Positions 16,788-25,157 of a stretch of 64,000 bases of DNA are shown piece after piece; position 1 is the stretch's first letter, and each line of letters starts with the position of its first letter. The stretch spans positions 5,790,010-5,854,009 of the forward strand of contig NZ_CP072467.1 in assembly GCF_018437505.1 (NCBI RefSeq), in the 5' to 3' direction. The position numbers were made by a program, and so were the translations under genes. The DNA comes from Spiractinospora alimapuensis. GTDB taxonomy: Bacteria > Actinomycetota > Actinomycetes > Streptosporangiales > Streptosporangiaceae. The notes under the pieces were generated by a model. The model did no database searches and had not been told where the DNA came from. It was given only the letters and a program-made list of their open reading frames with translations.

Positions 16788-18206
16788 ATGCGCGAGCAGA
16801 ATGAGCTGTACATCGACGGAGCCTGGCGCGTTCCGATCCAACCCTCGGTTCTGGAGCTGAACCATCCGGCGACGGGGGAGCCCACCGGGCGGGTGACGCT
16901 GGGTGGCGAGGCGGACGTCGATGCCGCCGTCACCGCGGCGGAGCGTGCGTTCATCTCCTACTCGCGGACCACTCCGCGGGAGCGCATCGCACTGCTGGAG
17001 CGGGTGTTGACGGAGTTCGACGACCGCTTCGAGGATCTGGTACAGGCGGTTACCGAGGAAGTGGGCGCACCCCTGCCTCTGGTTCGTGGTGCGCACCTGC
17101 CCACCGCTCGGGTGCAGATCGCCACCGCCATCGAGATTCTCAAGACGTATGAGTTTACGGAGACGCGGGGGGAGACCACGATCCGAAAGGAGGCTCTCGG
17201 GGTCGCGGGGCTGATCACCCCGTGGAACTTCCCGGTATTGCAACCCGTTGGCAAGACCGTCTCGGCGCTGGCAGCCGGATGCACGGTGGTCCTCAAACCC
17301 GCTGAATTGACCCCGTCCTCCGCGGTCATCCTCGCGGAGATCATGGACGCGGCGGGCGTTCCGGCCGGGGTGTTCAATCTCGTCACCGGCCGCGGTTCCG
17401 TCGCCGGCTCGGCCCTGAGCGCGCATCCGGGGGTCGGGACCGTCTCGTTCACCGGTTCCGTCGCGACCGCCACCCAGGTCGCGATCGCCGCCGCGCCGAC
17501 GGTCAAGCGCGTCACCTCCGAGCTGGGAGGAAAGTCGCCGCACATCCTGCTGCCGGACGCCGATTTCGCGGTGGCGGTGGAGACGGCCAAGTCGTGGCTG
17601 CTGGCCACGACAGGCCAACTGTGCAGCGCGCCGAGCCGGACGCTGGTGCCCCGGGACCGGGTGGAGGAGTTCCTGTCGGTCCTGGTCCCCGCCGTCGAGG
17701 CCCTGCGCGTGGGCGACCCGCGTGCCGAGGAGACCTTCATGGGGCCGCTGATCTCGGCCGAGCAGTGGGACATCGTCCAGGGCTACATCCGCCGGGGCCT
17801 GGACGAGGGCGCCCGCCTGGAGACGGGTGGCCTCGGCAAGCCGGCCGGGCTCGAAGCGGGACACTTCGCCAGACCGACCGTGTTCAGCGATGTCGACAAC
17901 GCCATGACCATCGCCCAAGAGGAGATCTTCGGCCCGGTGATGTCGGTGATCGCCTATGACACGGTTGAGGAGGCGATCGCGATCGCCAACGACACCCCCT
18001 ATGGTCTCGCCGCCTACGTGACGAGCGGAGATCTTGAAGCGGCCAACGCTGTCGCGGAGCGTATCCGGGCCGGCTACGTTCTGATCAACGACACCGACTT
18101 CGACTGGACGGCGCCCTGGGGCGGCTACAAGCGGTCCGGGAACGGGCGGGAGTTCGGGGCCGCCGGCCTGGGTGAGTACCTGGAGACCAAAGTCATCCGC
18201 GGCTGA
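16788..18206 (+). CDS. NAD(P)-dependent aldehyde dehydrogenase
   Basis: A full-length 472-residue ALDH superfamily enzyme. The N-terminal LYIDGAWR motif is followed by PWNFPVLQPVGK and KPAELTPSS for cofactor binding, FTGS, the general-base ELGGKSPHI, and the nucleophile C279 in TGQLCSAP; EEIFGPV and the C-terminal GGYKRSGNGRE complete it. It oxidises an aldehyde to an acid; substrate undetermined. It follows MerR but has its own 250-bp leader. A partial duplicate of its promoter, leader and first codons lies at 54096-54330. A TGTCGG-T-CCGACA dyad immediately follows the stop (18208-18220). Confidence 0.93.
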   Translation: MREQNELYIDGAWRVPIQPSVLELNHPATGEPTGRVTLGGEADVDAAVTAAERAFISYSRTTPRERIALLERVLTEFDDRFEDLVQAVTEEVGAPLPLVRGAHLPTARVQIATAIEILKTYEFTETRGETTIRKEALGVAGLITPWNFPVLQPVGKTVSALAAGCTVVLKPAELTPSSAVILAEIMDAAGVPAGVFNLVTGRGSVAGSALSAHPGVGTVSFTGSVATATQVAIAAAPTVKRVTSELGGKSPHILLPDADFAVAVETAKSWLLATTGQLCSAPSRTLVPRDRVEEFLSVLVPAVEALRVGDPRAEETFMGPLISAEQWDIVQGYIRRGLDEGARLETGGLGKPAGLEAGHFARPTVFSDVDNAMTIAQEEIFGPVMSVIAYDTVEEAIAIANDTPYGLAAYVTSGDLEAANAVAERIRAGYVLINDTDFDWTAPWGGYKRSGNGREFGAAGLGEYLETKVIRG

Positions 18207-18521
18207 GTGTCGGTCCGACAGCGTACGGCGTCGGGGCCCGTGAGCGGATCGGGGGCGGCGGGCCTCGACTCCTCGGCCGTTCGCGTGGTGCCTTCTCCAA
18301 GGAGCGGCCCCGGGGAACGACCGCGACGAGTCCGCCACCCCCCATACGACGATGATGTCGCCTGGATGGGGCTGGGTGCGCACACCGGGCGGCCAAGGTG
18401 GGGGGCGACCCCACGAGTGAGCTGCCACCGCGTCGGCGGGGAGTGGAGGGCGCATAGTCTCCCCCCAGGGGAAGGCACGCGAAAACGCGCCGCGAACGGA
18501 GTACTTGCGGAGAGGATGCCC

Positions 18522-19400
18522 ATGACCGAACTCGGGGACTACCTACGCTCGTGTCGCGCCCAGGTCAGCGCCGAGGACGCCGGGATCACGAGTCACGGCC
18601 ACCGCCGCGTCCCTGGGCTGCGCCGCGAGGAGCTCGCCATGCTGGCGGGCGTCAGCGTCGACTACGTCGTGCGCCTCGAGCAGGGCCGTGCGAAAACCGC
18701 CTCACCCGAGATCCTCGCCGCCCTCGCACGCGCGCTCGATCTGCGTGCCGACGAGGAGGAGTACCTGCAGCGCTGCGCGGCCAACCCCACAGTCTCGGAT
18801 TCCCCGGGCCGAGTGCCGGCCGACCCCCAGAGAGTGTCCGCCGCCACCCGGGTCCTGTTGGACAGCATGGTCGGAGTGCCCGCCCTCGTGCTGGGACGTC
18901 GGATGGACATCGTCGGTTGGAACCCCTTGGCGACGGCGCTGTTCACGGATTTCCGCGCGCTCCCACCACGGCATCGCAACCACGTCAGGCTGGCGTTCCT
19001 CGACCGCCGCGTCCGTGGTCTCTACGCCGACTGGGAGAGAGCGGCGAAAGAGTGCGTCGCCTACCTCCGGATGGACGCTGGCCGGTACCCAGAGGATCCG
19101 GAACTGGCCCGTCTCGTCGGTGAGCTGTCCATCAAGGACGACGACTTCCGCCACTGGTGGTCCACCCACCGGGTGCGTGCCCAACGGTCCGGCCGTAAGG
19201 AGTTCCACCACCCCACGGCGGGAGAGCTCACGTTGGACTTCCAGGTGCTGGACGTACGCGGCACGCCGGACCAGACGCTGCTCACCTACACCGCCGAACC
19301 GCGGTCCCGCTCCGCGCAGGCACTCGCCTTTCTCGGCGGGTGGGCCCAGACGCGCTATGCCCCGTCGTCGACGTCACCGCCCGGTGCGAGCGGAATGTGA
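18522..19400 (+). CDS. XRE-family regulator with MmyB-like C-terminal domain
   Basis: A 292-residue regulator from the ATG at 18522, with GAGAGG six bases upstream (an ATG at 18516 is too close to that site). The N-terminal HTH (RRVPGLRREELAMLAGVSVDYVVRLEQGR) is followed by the MmyB-like ligand domain (VGWNPLATALFTDF, LAFLDRRVRGLYADWE, LVGELS, TLDFQVLDVRGTPDQ). The 315 bp upstream holds no gene. Its target is not obvious; unlike the other two family members it has no divergent SDR. Confidence 0.9.
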   Translation: MTELGDYLRSCRAQVSAEDAGITSHGHRRVPGLRREELAMLAGVSVDYVVRLEQGRAKTASPEILAALARALDLRADEEEYLQRCAANPTVSDSPGRVPADPQRVSAATRVLLDSMVGVPALVLGRRMDIVGWNPLATALFTDFRALPPRHRNHVRLAFLDRRVRGLYADWERAAKECVAYLRMDAGRYPEDPELARLVGELSIKDDDFRHWWSTHRVRAQRSGRKEFHHPTAGELTLDFQVLDVRGTPDQTLLTYTAEPRSRSAQALAFLGGWAQTRYAPSSTSPPGASGM

Positions 19401-19407
19401 GGCGCGC

Positions 19408-19442
19408 GACCCACCAACACGGGGAGTCTGGTAGGTGGGGTC
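19408..19442. terminator. Hairpin between convergent genes
   Basis: GACCCACC (19408-19415) pairs with GGTGGGGTC (19434-19442) with one bulged base, extended by CA/TG beside the loop. It lies between the MmyB-type regulator and the convergent XRE-cupin gene and fits a bidirectional terminator; its right arm overlaps the latter's stop codon. Confidence 0.55.
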
Positions 19443-20010
19443 AGACGTCGGTGAGGTGTATGCGTTCCCCCTGGTGTCCGTAGATGGCGATGATCTCCGC
19501 GGGACGGTCGTCCCGGGCGTTGGCGATCCAGTGCGGGGTCATCGTGGCGAACTCAGCGGCCTCGCCGGCCTTTAGCAGCGTGCGTTGGTCGGCCAGCGCG
19601 AGATGGACCGCGCCGTCCAGGACGTAGAACCATTCGCGTCCTGGATGGGTGTTGTAGCGCGGCGGCCGCGCCTTCGGGGCGGGCGGGTAGATCACCTTGA
19701 AGGCTTGGAGCCCGCCCGCGTGCACGCCGAGCGGGATGAAGGTGAGGCCGTGTTTGCGGACCGCCTTGAGGTGAACGCGAGGGTCACCGACGCGGGGAGC
19801 GGCGACCAGTTCGTCCAACGGCACCCCGTAGACCCGTGCCAGCGCGAGGAGCTGCTCCAGTCCGGGGCGCACCAGGCCGCGCTCGAGTCGGGAGATCGTA
19901 CTGGCGGAGATCCCGCTGCGATTCGCCAGCTCGGCGAGACTCAATCCCAGCGTTTGGCGGAACCCGCGCAGCCGAGCTCCCACTCCCTCCAGAACGTCGT
20001 CGTCCTCCAC
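19441..20010 (-). CDS. XRE-family regulator with cupin sensor domain
   Basis: A 189-residue regulator starting at a GTG (20010; a second GTG at 20013) behind AGGAGG. The HTH is at about residues 10-65 (LRGFRQTLGLSLAELANRSGISASTISRLERG) and a cupin barrel follows (NTHPGREWFYVLDGAVHLAL, AAEFATMTPHWIAN). Much longer upstream frames are shadows of the divergent genes. A CTTGCAG/CTGCAAG dyad lies 38 bp upstream, between it and the methyltransferase operon, which it probably represses. Confidence 0.9.
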   Translation of the reverse strand: MEDDDVLEGVGARLRGFRQTLGLSLAELANRSGISASTISRLERGLVRPGLEQLLALARVYGVPLDELVAAPRVGDPRVHLKAVRKHGLTFIPLGVHAGGLQAFKVIYPPAPKARPPRYNTHPGREWFYVLDGAVHLALADQRTLLKAGEAAEFATMTPHWIANARDDRPAEIIAIYGHQGERIHLTDV

Positions 20011-20047
20011 CACGCCTCCTGTCCCGTCCCGCCAACTCGCCCGATGC

Positions 20048-20063
20048 CTTGCAGTTCTGCAAG
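20048..20063. promoter_or_regulatory. Operator-like dyad CTTGCAG-TT-CTGCAAG
   Basis: A perfect 7-2-7 palindrome in the 138-bp gap between the XRE-cupin regulator and the divergent methyltransferase. A further half-site CTTGCC follows at 20067-20072. XRE-cupin regulators commonly autoregulate through such sites; the assignment is inference. Confidence 0.65.
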
Positions 20064-20148
20064 AAACTTGCCACTTCCGCACCTCCAGATGCAACCCTGA
20101 CGGAGTCACGCCACAGCCGCCGTACCAGGGATGACAAAGGAACTCACG

Positions 20149-20778
20149 ATGTACGACCACACGCCGACGGACTTCTGGGAGGACTTCTACGCCTCCCGAC
20201 CAACGCCCATCCAGCCGGCACCGAACGCGCGCCTGACGGAGTCGGTCGCCGACCTGACGGCCGGCGACGCACTGGATCTGGGCTCCGGCAACGGGGGAGA
20301 CGCGATCTGGCTGGCCCGCCGGGGGTGGAGCGTCACGGCCATCGACACGTCCCCCACAGCGGTCGAGCGCCTCAACAGCGTGGCCTCCGCGCTGCGTCTC
20401 CGTGGCTCGCTCGTCGCCGTTCGCGGTGACCTCGAGGAGTCCTTCCCGGAGGGCGGGTTCGACCTGATCAGCGCTCATTACCTGCACACGCCGCTCGGCC
20501 TGGACCGAGTGCGCGTGCTGCGGACCGCCGCTGGTGCGCTCCACCCCGGGGGGCACCTGCTGGTGGTCGACCATGGTTCCACCGTCCCCTGGTCCTGGAA
20601 CCGCGACCCCGACGCGCGGTTCCCGCACCCGGAGGAGGTCTACGAGGAACTCGAACTGGATCCGGCGCTGTGGACACCCGAGAGGGTGGAGGCCGTCCAA
20701 CGCACCGCGACCGGTCCCGGTGGTCAGACCGCGGTGGTCACGGACCATGTACTGCTCATCCGACGTACCGTCCACTGA
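20149..20778 (+). CDS. Class I SAM-dependent methyltransferase
   Basis: A 209-residue methyltransferase from the ATG at 20149, with AAAGGAA six bases upstream (an ATG at 20131 is less well placed). DLTAGDALDLGSGNGGDAIWLARRGWSVTAID is motif I and the acidic end of beta-2; FDLISAHYLH and LHPGGHLLVVDHG are later motifs. The ordering resembles thiopurine/tellurite-type methyltransferases. Divergent from the XRE-cupin regulator and followed 26 bp later by a DinB-type gene, so probably a two-gene detoxification operon. Confidence 0.88.
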   Translation: MYDHTPTDFWEDFYASRPTPIQPAPNARLTESVADLTAGDALDLGSGNGGDAIWLARRGWSVTAIDTSPTAVERLNSVASALRLRGSLVAVRGDLEESFPEGGFDLISAHYLHTPLGLDRVRVLRTAAGALHPGGHLLVVDHGSTVPWSWNRDPDARFPHPEEVYEELELDPALWTPERVEAVQRTATGPGGQTAVVTDHVLLIRRTVH

Positions 20779-20804
20779 CACCACACCCGAAAGGTCGAAC
20801 CACG

Positions 20805-21305
20805 ATGATCAAGCCCGCCCGCCAGGACCGGCGCCGCGATGCTCCACCCCCGAGGACCAGGAACACTGAGGTGGAGGTGCTGCGCGGCTTCCTCGACTAC
20901 CTTCGCGCCTCGATGGCGGCCAAGGTCGAGGGGACGCCCGAACCCGACGTTCGGACGGCTCAGGTCCCTTCGGGCACCACCCTGCTCGGCCTCCTGAACC
21001 ACCTCACGAACGTGGAGCGCTCGATGTTCCTCGGAGTGACCGTCACCGACTGGCCGGCGACGTTCCAGGCACCGACCTGGGACACCGGTACGGATGTCGT
21101 CACCCGGTACCGGGAGGTCGTCGAGGAGGTGAACCTGGTCCTGGACAGGTGTGTCGATCTCTCCGCGCCGGTCCCTCGACCCGATTCCGGACGTGCCGCG
21201 CCGAGCCTGCGCTGGGCCCTGACCCACATGATCGAAGAGACCGGCCGCCACGCCGGCCACGCCGACATCCTCCGGGAACTGATCGACGGCACCACGGGCC
21301 GCTGA
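20805..21305 (+). CDS. DinB/DUF664-family protein
   Basis: A 166-residue four-helix DinB-superfamily protein. The expected metal-binding histidines are visible: one in LLGLLNHLTNVERSMF and an HxxxHxxH-like run in TGRHAGHADILREL. In actinomycetes many such proteins are thiol-dependent (mycothiol or bacillithiol) S-transferases, but the substrate cannot be inferred. It lies immediately after the methyltransferase in the same direction. Confidence 0.85.
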   Translation: MIKPARQDRRRDAPPPRTRNTEVEVLRGFLDYLRASMAAKVEGTPEPDVRTAQVPSGTTLLGLLNHLTNVERSMFLGVTVTDWPATFQAPTWDTGTDVVTRYREVVEEVNLVLDRCVDLSAPVPRPDSGRAAPSLRWALTHMIEETGRHAGHADILRELIDGTTGR

Positions 21306-21371
21306 CCGCCCCCGACGCACGCTCCGTGTCGCGGCCCCCGCGTGAGCGGTCAGCCTGGGCTGGCGCCGCGG

Positions 21372-21782
21372 TCAGTCGAGCAGCGCTTCGGCTTCGACTT
21401 CCACCAGCACGTCGGGTTCGAACAGGTAATCCACGCCGATGCAGGACAGCGGTGGCAGCGGCCTCGGGATGCGGAGTTCCTCCATGACGCTTTCGATACC
21501 GGCCATGAACTCGGTGTACAGCTCTGGCTCCCAGTTGGTGACATAGAACCGCAGGCGCACCACGTCGGAGAAGCTGGCTCCCGCCCCTGCCAGACCCTTT
21601 GCGGTGTTACGCAGGGCGTGGGCGATCTGCCCCGCGATGTCGCCGGGTGCCAGCGGGTTCGCGTGCTCGTCTCGGGCGATCTGGCCCGCCACGTGAACAT
21701 GGCGGCGGCCTGTGGCCACCGAGACGTGGTGATAGGGAACCGGCTGGAACATTCCCTCCGGGGTGGAGAGTTCAACGGTCAT
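21372..21782 (-). CDS. RidA/YjgF-family protein
   Basis: A 136-residue RidA-family protein, ATG at 21782 with AAGGAAGG seven bases upstream. Landmarks are VHVAGQIARDEHANPLAPGDIAGQ, RNTAKGLAGAGASFSDVVRLRFYVTNW and a C-terminal LVEVEAEALL. The catalytic Arg of true enamine deaminases (R105 in E. coli RidA) is not evident near CIGVDYLFEPDVLVE, so it may belong to a non-deaminase subgroup. It is divergent from an HxlR regulator 83 bp away. Confidence 0.88.
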   Translation of the reverse strand: MTVELSTPEGMFQPVPYHHVSVATGRRHVHVAGQIARDEHANPLAPGDIAGQIAHALRNTAKGLAGAGASFSDVVRLRFYVTNWEPELYTEFMAGIESVMEELRIPRPLPPLSCIGVDYLFEPDVLVEVEAEALLD

Positions 21783-21864
21783 GAGGGCACCTTCCTTTCG
21801 TGCGGCGATCAGGTTCCTCATGTGTACCTAGTGGCGAGAAAGCACTTCAACGAGACCAGGTGTC

Positions 21865-22245
21865 ATGGACGAAACCACCCCTCCCGAGGATTCCCACTCC
21901 CAGATCACCAGTGCGCACCGTGAGCTGCTGGACCAAGTGTTGGACAAGTGGTCCCTGCTGGTGCTGGACCGGCTCTGCGAAGGCCCCCGGCGTTTCAACG
22001 GTTTGCGGCGCTCGATCCCCGGGGTCGCCCAGAAGTCGCTGACGGCCTCGCTTCGCCGCCTGGAGCGCAACGGCATGGTGGAGCGCGTGGTCATTCACAC
22101 TCGACCGGTCGCCGTGGAGTACCGCATCTCGGCCCTCGGGCGAACACTGCAGGATCTGATCGACGCGCTGCTGCTGTGGACGACCACCCACATGACCGAG
22201 GTCGACAACGCTCGGAATCGCTTCGACGCCGCACTCGACACCTAG
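21865..22245 (+). CDS. HxlR-family transcriptional regulator
   Basis: A 126-residue winged-helix regulator with the family core KWSLLVLDRLCEGPRRFNGLRRSIPGVAQKSLTASLRRLERNGMVER spread over residues 28-75. The N-terminal redox-sensing Cys found in some HxlR proteins (CPVxxxL) is replaced by ITSAHRELL, so thiol sensing at that site is unlikely. It is divergent from the RidA-type gene, its probable target. Confidence 0.9.
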   Translation: MDETTPPEDSHSQITSAHRELLDQVLDKWSLLVLDRLCEGPRRFNGLRRSIPGVAQKSLTASLRRLERNGMVERVVIHTRPVAVEYRISALGRTLQDLIDALLLWTTTHMTEVDNARNRFDAALDT

Positions 22246-22281
22246 GCATGAGCCCGGCCGGTCACCTCACCCGTGATCCGC

Positions 22282-22333
22282 ATCAGCCCCGTGTTCCAGC
22301 GAACCGCCCGCATCGCCGGGACACGGGGCTGAT
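22282..22333. terminator. Long hairpin downstream of the HxlR gene
   Basis: A 13-bp perfect stem, 22282-22294 with 22321-22333, extends to 16 pairs counting one G-U. The loop is about 20 nt. It lies between the HxlR gene and the opposing SnoaL relic/oxidoreductase transcript, as expected of a bidirectional terminator. Confidence 0.7.
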
Positions 22334-22337
22334 CCTG

Positions 22338-22569
22338 TCAGTCACGAGAGGCGCCGTCGGACCGCGACAGCCTGGGGGTGAGCTCAACGCCGAGCTGGCG
22401 CATCCATTCCATGGTGTCGTACTGAACCCATTCTTCGGCGAGTTATCCCTCGTCGTCATATCGGAACATGTTGATCAGCGTCAACGTAATCCGCCGGGAA
22501 TTCGCCAGCAGCCGGGTTTCCGTTATGTATCCCTCAATGACGATGTGCGGGGTGATGGTGCTCCTCGGG
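22338..22569 (-). pseudogene. SnoaL-like ester cyclase remnant with in-frame stop
   Basis: Read on the minus strand, this stretch encodes RRITLTLINMFRYDDEG, a stop (TAA at 22445-22443), then LAEEWVQYDTMEWMRQLGV, ending at TGA 22340-22338. The pieces match the C-terminal half of SnoaL-like ester cyclases, where a Lys is expected at the stop position. Where a start is expected, ATC follows GAGGAGCACC, as if an ATG had mutated. Only about 75 residues remain of ~140. It follows the MDR gene directly and was probably once in its operon. Confidence 0.6.
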
Positions 22570-22574
22570 AATGG

Positions 22575-23501
22575 TCAGGGCGTGTGAAGTCGCAGCACCA
22601 GCTTGCCGGGCCATTCTCCGCCGCGCAGAAGCGTGAGTTCGCCTGGCAGGTCCTCCCGGTGGTTGACCCTCGGGTGCAACCGTCCCTCGTTCGCGAGTCG
22701 GAGCAGGAAGCCGATGTCGTCGCCGAGTTCCGCGCCTTCCTCGGGCAAGAAGAACGTCCGGATGGCGCGACCCGAGCGCCCCCAGTCGCCCATGAGATCC
22801 TCGGAGGCAAGGACGGTATCCTCACCGCTGGCCCGACCCACCGAGACCACCGTCGCGTTGGCCGCTGTCAGCCTGAAGGCCTGCGCCAGAGTAGGGCCCC
22901 CGACGTTGTCGACGACGCCGTGCACGGGACCAAGCTCGGCGGTGAGACTATCCACCACGGTGCTCGCGCCGAGTTCCCGCAGGCGTGGAAACGCGGCCGG
23001 GTTCCGAGCGGTGGCGATAACTTCCGACACGCCAGCAGCAGCGGCGAGTTGCACGGCAAACGCCCCCACCGCACCCGTCGCTCCGGTCACCAGAAGTCGC
23101 CGTCCGAGGACAGGGCCAAGAGCGCGCAGGGCTCGTAGTGCCGAGACACCGGCGATCGGCAGGGTCGCAGCCCCTTCCACGTCCACTCCGGCGGGTATTA
23201 CCGCGAGCTGACTGGTCGGCATCGAGGTGAATTCGGCCCACGTGCCACTCGACCCAAGACCGGTGACACGAGCACCCACGGGTGGACCCGAACCGTCCGC
23301 CGCGGCCCTTTCGATCGTCCCTGCGCCTTCATAACCGAGCACTGACCCGGGCGGGGCGTGCTGGGCTCGGTGCAGATCAGTCGGATTCACTGACGCGAAC
23401 GCGACCTTGACGAGCGTTTCAGAGGCGCTGGGACGAGGCGTGGGAACGTCAGAGAGACGGCATCCACCCAATGCTGCGGGATCGGCGACTAGAGCATGCA
23501 T
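22575..23501 (-). CDS. Zinc-independent MDR/quinone oxidoreductase-like protein
   Basis: A 308-residue medium-chain dehydrogenase without the catalytic zinc cysteine. Landmarks are VAFASVNPTDLHRAQ, LGYEGAGTIE, LVTGATGAVGAFAVQLAAAAG (Rossmann), and a C-terminal GKLVLRL strand. The ATG at 23501 is placed by family alignment; the ribosome site is weak. It is divergent from a TetR gene over 52 bp that hold two related palindromes, so it is probably repressed by that regulator. Confidence 0.87.
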   Translation of the reverse strand: MHALVADPAALGGCRLSDVPTPRPSASETLVKVAFASVNPTDLHRAQHAPPGSVLGYEGAGTIERAAADGSGPPVGARVTGLGSSGTWAEFTSMPTSQLAVIPAGVDVEGAATLPIAGVSALRALRALGPVLGRRLLVTGATGAVGAFAVQLAAAAGVSEVIATARNPAAFPRLRELGASTVVDSLTAELGPVHGVVDNVGGPTLAQAFRLTAANATVVSVGRASGEDTVLASEDLMGDWGRSGRAIRTFFLPEEGAELGDDIGFLLRLANEGRLHPRVNHREDLPGELTLLRGGEWPGKLVLRLHTP

Positions 23502-23503
23502 AC

Positions 23504-23551
23504 GCACATTCTGGCATGACATGCCACATGGCGCGTTATGCCACAATGTGC
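23504..23551. promoter_or_regulatory. Nested palindromes between the MDR gene and its TetR regulator
   Basis: TGGCATG-A-CATGCCA is a perfect palindrome at 23512-23526. A degenerate second copy, TGGCGCGTTATGCCA, lies at 23529-23543, 17 bp along. Both are bracketed by GCACATT (23504-23510) and AATGTGC (23545-23551), themselves an inverted repeat. The array fills the whole divergent intergenic region. Confidence 0.72.
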
Positions 23552-23553
23552 GC

Positions 23554-24324
23554 ATGGGTCCTGCCGAGTCCACGCGGAGTCTCCGAGAGACGAAGAAGCT
23601 CCGAACACGAGCGAACATCATCGAGGCGGTGCTCACATTGGCTTCGGGGGAGGGCCTCGAGGTGACGACGGTCTCCGCGATCGCTGCCGAGGCCGACATA
23701 GGGCTCAGGACGTTCTTCCGCTTCTTCCCTTCAAAGGAGGACGCCGTCGTGGCTCCTGAAGCGGAGCTCTTCCAGGGTGTCCTGGATTCGCTCGGCGACG
23801 TCCAGCCGAATGAGGTACTCGGAACCGCCATCTCGCGTGCCTTCGACACCGCCGTGGGTCGACTCGACGCCTCGTGGTGGGATCAGTTCAAACGCGCGGC
23901 GCGCCTCGTCGAAAGCAGCCACTCCGCCAACGCGGCGGCTGTGTTGTTATGCGCTCGGACGCGCGAGCGATTGCATGAGGTCCTTCGCGACTCCCTCCAG
24001 GAGGACCAGGACCACGTCATCGAGTTGGCGTTGGAGGGTGTGTTGAGCGGGTGGCATCTCGCTCGCCGCGACTGGATCGCTGACGGCGGCGAGGATCCAG
24101 CGGTGCTCCTGGCACTCGTCCAGCGGAACATGCGAACTCTCGAAGAACAGCCTCTTGCGGGAATCGGATTCGGTGAGTTGGTGATGGCGGCTGAATCCGA
24201 CCCCAGGGCTTACGACGCGGGGTCCTCCATCGGTTGCCCGGTGCCGCGTGGGCTCCCCTCTCCGGTGTTCGACGCGAGGAGTTCCAGCGCGTGGGCCGAG
24301 GGCGATCCGGGTTCGGTGTCGTAG
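23554..24324 (+). CDS. TetR-family transcriptional regulator
   Basis: A 256-residue TetR-family regulator, ATG at 23554. The HTH is KLRTRANIIEAVLTLASGEG, VTTVSAIAAEADIGLRTFFRFFPSKED. The C-terminal ~45 residues overlap the opposing regulator gene by about 115 bp and look unlike the family, so the natural end may originally have been near residue 205. Its probable operators cover the gap to the divergent MDR gene. Confidence 0.87.
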   Translation: MGPAESTRSLRETKKLRTRANIIEAVLTLASGEGLEVTTVSAIAAEADIGLRTFFRFFPSKEDAVVAPEAELFQGVLDSLGDVQPNEVLGTAISRAFDTAVGRLDASWWDQFKRAARLVESSHSANAAAVLLCARTRERLHEVLRDSLQEDQDHVIELALEGVLSGWHLARRDWIADGGEDPAVLLALVQRNMRTLEEQPLAGIGFGELVMAAESDPRAYDAGSSIGCPVPRGLPSPVFDARSSSAWAEGDPGSVS

Positions 24325-25099
24325 ATCATCAGTGTCTGGTCGGGGTCGTCGCCCGGAGTGAGGGCCTGGTAGGTGATAGTGAGATCTCCGACCAGGGGAT
24401 GGTGGTATCGCTTGGTGCCGGTGCTGCGCTGGTGCACGCGGTGCCGCGCCCACAGTCGGCGGAACTCAGGGCACTGAATGGACAGGTCCCGACGAGACGA
24501 CCGAGCCCGGGGTCGTCGGGGTGCCTGCCCGCGTCCATGCGAAGCATGGCGACGGTGTCAGCGGCCACTTGCTCCCAATCGGCGTAGAGCTCACGGGCAT
24601 GCGGGTCCAGGAACACGAACCGTGCTTGGTTCCGCTCGGAGACGGGCAGGGTGTCGAAATCCGCGATCAGCAGTGTGGCGAGCCCGTTCTGTCCGAGGAC
24701 GTCGAGACGGCGTCCCAGCACGAATGCCGGTCGGGAGGCTTCACCGAGCGTCTCCAGCAGGGTCCTTGTGGCCGGGTGCAGTTGCTGCGGTTTGCCCGCC
24801 CGGCGGCGGCGGGAAGGGGTTGGGCGAGCGATGGTGTGGAGATGGGCGCGCTCGGCGTCGTCGAGCCGCAGGGCATCCGCGAGGGTGTCGAGGACCTGCG
24901 CTGAGGCGCTCTTGCTGCGGCCCTGCTCCAAGCGGGTGTAGTAGTCGACGCTGACACCCGCGAGCATCGCGAGTTCTTCTCGGCGAAGCCCCTCGACCCG
25001 CCGCCGTCCGTTGTCGGTGACACCGGCGGCTTGTGGAGTGATCCGCGACCGCGCGGCACGCAGGAAGTCGGCCAGACGCGGCTCCAAGTGCTCGGACAT
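24210..25099 (-). pseudogene. MmyB-type XRE regulator broken by a single-base loss
   Basis: From the ATG at 25099 the frame encodes a normal HTH (RRRVEGLRREELAMLAGVSVDYYTRLEQGRSK) and most of an MmyB-like domain up to GRLVG, then loses similarity. One frame over, the expected DLSIQCPEFRRLWARHRVHQ...HHPLVGDLTITYQ tail follows to a stop at 24210. Restoring one G in the CCC run at 24488-24490 (plus strand) would join them. Either a young pseudogene or a sequencing error. It is divergent from the SDR at 25267, mirroring the 6.4-6.6 kb pair. Confidence 0.78.
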
Positions 25100-25157
25100 G
25101 CTCTCATTCTTCCCGTCCCGATGAGTGGTGGCGAGAGTGCTGGGGTGCCCAAACTGT

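Noticed and set aside
16479-18455. 658-residue minus frame over the ALDH gene
   Set aside because: Low-complexity antisense frame opposite a full ALDH with all catalytic motifs.
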